Source: Akkermansia muciniphila (GTDB lineage: Bacteria > Verrucomicrobiota > Verrucomicrobiia > Verrucomicrobiales > V1-33). Taken from it: a stretch of DNA of 54,615 nt. Where the stretch lies: positions 1-54,615 of the forward strand of contig CALQSQ010000033.1 of NCBI GenBank assembly GCA_943333275.1, given 5' to 3'. Numbering within the stretch: the first letter of the stretch is position 1; each line of letters begins with the position of its first letter. The notes beneath the pieces were generated by a model, which saw only the letters and a list, made by a program, of their open reading frames with translations, ran no database searches and had not been told where the DNA came from. Below are positions 51,768 to 54,615 of this stretch, piece after piece. A program made the position numbers and the translations under genes.

Positions 51768-52877
51768 TCACAGCCGCGCGTAGTGCCGGCCCGGGAGTTG
51801 CTTGATGATCTTTTTTAACTCCAGGCGCATGAGGGAGGCGGAGACGGTGGGCGTGGGGAGATCGCAGGCGGTGAGGATGGCTTCGACGTGGGTCTCGGCG
51901 CTGCCGATGCAGGCATAGACAGATTGTTCCTCGGGGCTGAGCGAATCGATGGGATAGAGGCTGGGCGAACCGGGTGCGGGGCCGGCTTCGGAGGGAAATA
52001 AATTTCCTAGATCATCCAGCACATCCTGGGCGCTGATGACGAGCCGTGCGCCATTTTGAATGAGCTTGTGGCAGCCGACGTGGGTGGGTTTGTCGATGGG
52101 ACCGGGCACGGCATAAACGCTGCGGCCCTGCTCGGCGGCCATGTTGGCGGTGATGAGCGCTCCGCTCCAGGCGGGGGCTTCGATGACGAGGATGCCGCTG
52201 CTCCAGCCGCTGACGATGCGGTTGCGCATGGGGAAGGTTTGTTTGTCGGGATGTTGATCGATGGGAAATTCAGAAACCACCGCGCCATGGCCGGCGGCGA
52301 TTTTCTCCGCGAGGGCCTGGTTCTCCGGTGGATACAGTTGCCCAAGTCCCGAACCGATGACGGCGATGGTTCGTCCTTTGGCGGCGATGGCCCCTTCATG
52401 CGCAGCAGTGTCGATACCCCGCGCGAGGCCGCTGAGAACCGTGACGCCAGCGCCCGCCAGTTGATAGGAGAGCTTCTTCGCGCTCTGGCTGCCGTAGTGC
52501 GTGCATCGCCGGCTGCCGACGACGCCAACGGCCAGGCGATCGCGCATTTCGAGCTGGCCCCAAACGTAGAGGACGAGCGGGGGATCGTAAATTTCCCGCA
52601 GGGTGTCGGGATAGAGTTCATCCTCGGCGGTGATGAAATGCACGCCGAGTTCCCGGATGCGGCGCTCCTCCTGCGTGACATCGGTATGGTTCTGCCATTC
52701 GTTCACCAGCTTGGCTGATGCCTCGCTGATCCCCTGGACCTGCCGCAGTTCATTCACGGAGGCTGCAAGGATGGCTTCCGGGGTTTCGAAACACTCCAGC
52801 AGCCGCCGGATTTTGACGGGACCCACTTTCGGAAGCTGGTTCAACACCAACAGCGCCTGGCGTCGCGTCAAGACCAT
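51768..52877 (-). CDS. dprA: DNA-processing protein DprA (Smf)
   Basis: The protein has 369 residues. The N-terminal helix-hairpin-helix part (LVLNQLPKVGPVKIRRLLE) is followed by the Rossmann-like DNA-binding core: LAVGVVGSRRCTHYGSQSA, TVLSGLARGIDTAAHEGAI and GTIAVIGSGL-like TIAVIGSGLGQLYPPEN, then RNRIVSGWSSGILVIEAPA and SGALITANMAAEQGRSVYAV. The C-terminal ~60 residues are a winged-helix DprA domain. DprA loads RecA on incoming single-stranded DNA during natural transformation, so this organism may take up DNA, although dprA is also widespread without competence. It lies nine bases from the next gene's stop on the same strand. Confidence 0.95.
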   Translation of the reverse strand: MVLTRRQALLVLNQLPKVGPVKIRRLLECFETPEAILAASVNELRQVQGISEASAKLVNEWQNHTDVTQEERRIRELGVHFITAEDELYPDTLREIYDPPLVLYVWGQLEMRDRLAVGVVGSRRCTHYGSQSAKKLSYQLAGAGVTVLSGLARGIDTAAHEGAIAAKGRTIAVIGSGLGQLYPPENQALAEKIAAGHGAVVSEFPIDQHPDKQTFPMRNRIVSGWSSGILVIEAPAWSGALITANMAAEQGRSVYAVPGPIDKPTHVGCHKLIQNGARLVISAQDVLDDLGNLFPSEAGPAPGSPSLYPIDSLSPEEQSVYACIGSAETHVEAILTACDLPTPTVSASLMRLELKKIIKQLPGRHYARL

Positions 52878-52886
52878 GGCGGGAGC

Positions 52887-53399
52887 CTAGGAGGCGGAAC
52901 CCGCCGTGGCGGGCAGGGCGCATTTCTCAATGGCGGCGGCGATTTCCGGCCAGCCGCCGGGGCGCTGCAGTTGGAAGAGGGAGAGATAAACAAAAACTTC
53001 CTCGGCGGGGTATTTGGAGAGCAGCGTCTCCGCACCCGCAGCCACTTTGTCGGCATCAAGCGATTCCGGAAGGTCGCCCTCCACGCCGCCCTTGCCATCA
53101 TGGGGAATTCCCAGCGCATCGAGGAAATCCGCGAGCATGGCGGGCTTGCCTTTCATGAGCCAAACCTGGAGCACATTCTCGCCCACGCCTTCGGTAAGTT
53201 TCATTTTCATGCTCTCCAACAGGAACTCGGTCTGCTGGTCGCGGTGCTTCTGGGTGATATAAACAGGGCGGACCTTGCGGTGCTGTGCCAGCGTCTGGAC
53301 GGCGGCCTTGTAAACTTCCTTTTCCTGTTCGCGCATCCATTGAATGATGCCGCGTCCGAGACCGGGGGAGATTTTCTGAAAGATGAGATGTGCCTGCAT
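52887..53399 (-). CDS. Small cytoplasmic protein of unknown function, encoded just upstream of dprA
   Basis: The protein has 170 residues, mostly helical, with no signal peptide. It begins MQAHLIFQKISPGLGRGIIQ and has a central RPVYITQKHRDQQTEFLLES and a C-terminal YLSLFQLQRPGGWPEIAAAI stretch. I do not recognise a family. Its stop is nine bases before the dprA start, so the two are probably co-transcribed. A 6-base GC hairpin (52900-52913) sits at the end of its coding part. It is divergent from the cyclic-nucleotide-binding gene. Confidence 0.7.
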   Translation of the reverse strand: MQAHLIFQKISPGLGRGIIQWMREQEKEVYKAAVQTLAQHRKVRPVYITQKHRDQQTEFLLESMKMKLTEGVGENVLQVWLMKGKPAMLADFLDALGIPHDGKGGVEGDLPESLDADKVAAGAETLLSKYPAEEVFVYLSLFQLQRPGGWPEIAAAIEKCALPATAGSAS

Positions 53400-53518
53400 G
53401 TGCCTGGATGGAGTGGTGTTGAGGTGGCGCGATTACTGCCATGGTGGCCACGGTTTGTCGAGGGAATTGGCACTGAAGTTTTGCTTGCCTTTCCGAGGCG
53501 GGAGTTGGACGCTGACCC

Positions 53519-54010
53519 ATGAGTTCTTCACCCACCGATCTACCTGAGTCCCTCGAATCTGCCGGGATCTTTCGAGTGCTGGATCCGGAACACCGGGCCC
53601 TTTTGTTTGCCGCAGGCAAGACCCGCTCCCTGGTCCCCAATGCGGTGCTGGTGGAACAGGGCTCACACATGGATTCGCTTTTTGTCCTGCTCTCCGGAGT
53701 TCTCACCGTGACCTGCCACTCCCCCGTCAGTACTGTCGCCATGGGCACCATCAAGGCCGGCGAATGCGTCGGAGAAATGAACGCACTCGATCCCCTCAAG
53801 GCGAGCGCCACCGTCAAGGTTCAGCACACCGCCCGCGTCTGGTTCATCTCGCGCGATGATCTGGAAAAATTCTTCACCGAATACCCCTCCGCAGGCGTGG
53901 CCATCCTGAAGGAGATCGCCATCCTCCTGACCCGGCGCATCCGACGCAACGCCGACAAGTTGATCCGTCAGGCGGAAATGGCGGTGGCCACTTATGAATG
54001 GGATGAGTAG
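53519..54010 (+). CDS. Cyclic nucleotide-binding (CNB) domain protein
   Basis: The protein has 163 residues, nearly all one CNB domain. It shows the beta roll with VPNAVLVEQGSHMDSLFVLL, the phosphate-cassette region KAGECVGEMNALDPLKASATV, the exit strand ARVWFISRDDLEKFF and a C-terminal helix (AILLTRRIRRNADKLIRQAE). The cassette lacks the Arg of classic FGELAL-R-A cAMP sites (here VGEMNALDPLKAS), so nucleotide binding is not certain. No helix-turn-helix follows, so it is not a CRP-type regulator. It is likely a small sensor that works with another protein. Confidence 0.85.
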   Translation: MSSSPTDLPESLESAGIFRVLDPEHRALLFAAGKTRSLVPNAVLVEQGSHMDSLFVLLSGVLTVTCHSPVSTVAMGTIKAGECVGEMNALDPLKASATVKVQHTARVWFISRDDLEKFFTEYPSAGVAILKEIAILLTRRIRRNADKLIRQAEMAVATYEWDE

Positions 54011-54562
54011 GTGCATGAGACGGCTTAATCGCTCATCGCGCAAACCTGATCCCCGCATAGGTAAATTTTTTACGATCTCCTAGGAGCAGCCATTTTGGCC
54101 GAATCCAGCGCTTGTGCGTTTGAACCGAAGAAAGTTGTTGTCGTGCCAAGCAAGCGGAGATTTGAATATTTATTTCATCTCAATTTTAAAAAACTTCTTG
54201 GCTCTGCGTTACAATTTTGCTACTTCGTTTCTATTGCCAAATCGCAGCCGCATCCTCTTCGCATGACCTCAGCCCAACAACCCCTCTCACTTCAGCACAG
54301 AAAGCCCCACCATTAAGCACCAACCCGACCATCACGCTGCAACCGACCACTCAAATTGCCGCCAGATTGACTCACTCGACTCCATTGAAAACCAAGAAGA
54401 GTTTTTAAAATTTCCTCACTTTTTACCGTTCGCACTTTTCACTACCATGTTCCTCTCAGACCAACTCGCCCAAACCCAAACCTCCCTCCCCACCACCCCG
54501 ACCACACCCGCACCAGGCATCCCCACCCTCCTCTAATCCAACCCTCAACCATAGACCAAATC
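54011..54562. other. AT-richer intergenic region before the window edge
   Basis: About 550 bases without a convincing gene. It has AT-rich stretches (around 54160-54200 and 54395-54430) and a Pro/Thr-coding C-rich stretch (54465-54535). I looked for TTATCCACA-like DnaA boxes on both strands and did not find a clear one. It could be the upstream region of the next gene or part of a replication origin. Confidence 0.4.
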
Positions 54563-54615
54563 ATGCCACAACATGATCTTCAAACAATTTGGGGCGGAGT
54601 AAAGGATTGCCTGCG
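54563..54615 (+). CDS. Possible 5' end of dnaA, cut by the window edge
   Basis: Only 17 codons are visible: MPQHDLQTIWGGVKDCL. A helix with the LxxIWxxVKxxL pattern is what DnaA domain I proteins begin with (for example LWxxVLxxL). The AT-rich upstream stretch would fit, but no DnaA boxes were found. With so few residues this is a suggestion only. Confidence 0.3.
   Translation, partial: MPQHDLQTIWGGVKDCL

Noticed and set aside
54447..54536. 29-codon open frame with Pro/Thr-rich product before the possible dnaA start
   Set aside because: It is short, low in complexity and has no ribosome site; I would not call it a gene or leader peptide.
1..54615. CRISPR array, insertion sequence, prophage or rRNA genes
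   Set aside because: No regularly spaced repeats, transposase or integrase, phage structural genes or rRNA sequence were seen anywhere in the window.

Overview
The window looks like chromosomal DNA of a PVC-superphylum bacterium, most likely Verrucomicrobiota. The grounds are a Planctomycetes-type cytochrome c/DUF1549/LamG/DUF1553 protein, a giant ThuA/PVC-type haem-binding protein, several secreted proteins with EF-hand or concanavalin-like modules, and an RDD-SpoIIM-DUF4129-DUF4350-MoxR operon. No rRNA or long housekeeping operon is present to place it more closely. Coding density is high, GC is high, and many genes overlap as ATGA.

The main discovery is a complete diversity-generating retroelement (DGR) on the minus strand at about 10.98-14.36 kb. 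A secreted target with a C-terminal formylglycine-generating-enzyme (C-type-lectin) fold is followed by an HRDC-domain accessory gene, then a DGR-type reverse transcriptase (YMDD, IGNLTSQ). A 135-bp template repeat full of AAC codons lies inside the 3' end of the reverse transcriptase frame. Template and variable repeats differ by 22 substitutions, all at template adenines (18 A>G, 4 A>T), plus one missing base at a variable AAA codon. That missing base shifts the target off its normal IGFRSVLP ending. This is direct sequence evidence of adenine-specific mutagenic retrohoming.

Region by region: 0-6.7 kb holds a truncated helical-repeat gene, a prenyltransferase-like toroid protein, a Gfo/Idh/MocA oxidoreductase, then an LptF/G-like permease, a secreted protein and an archaeal-type 4-phosphopantoate--beta-alanine ligase (CoA pathway). 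6.7-10.1 kb holds an EF-hand/redoxin/cytochrome/copper monooxygenase-like fusion and a PIN-domain toxin-antitoxin pair lying between two copies of a ~200-bp direct repeat. 10.1-14.4 kb is the DGR. 14.6-17.8 kb holds a DUF3482 GTPase, a small concanavalin-like protein and a MoxR ATPase. 17.9-29.7 kb (minus) holds the PSD1-type cytochrome protein, a 900-residue coiled-coil protein, a hydroxyacid dehydrogenase and an ABC importer whose binding protein is fused to an OmpA domain.

29.8-33.1 kb (plus) is a compact SDR/acyl-carrier-protein/LPG-synthase-like membrane protein/flavin-halogenase-like cassette. 33.4-37.5 kb holds a GMC oxidoreductase with a DUF3127 protein, tRNA-Val(UAC) with a near-consensus promoter, and an ABC-2 exporter pair. 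37.5-44.6 kb holds a short Hsp70 with a small partner and the 1632-residue ThuA/haem protein. 44.8-50.2 kb is the RDD-SpoIIM-DUF4129-DUF4350-MoxR operon. 50.3-54.6 kb holds a secreted protein of unknown function, DprA, a small unknown protein, a cyclic-nucleotide-binding protein, an AT-richer intergenic stretch and, at the very edge, what may be the first codons of dnaA.
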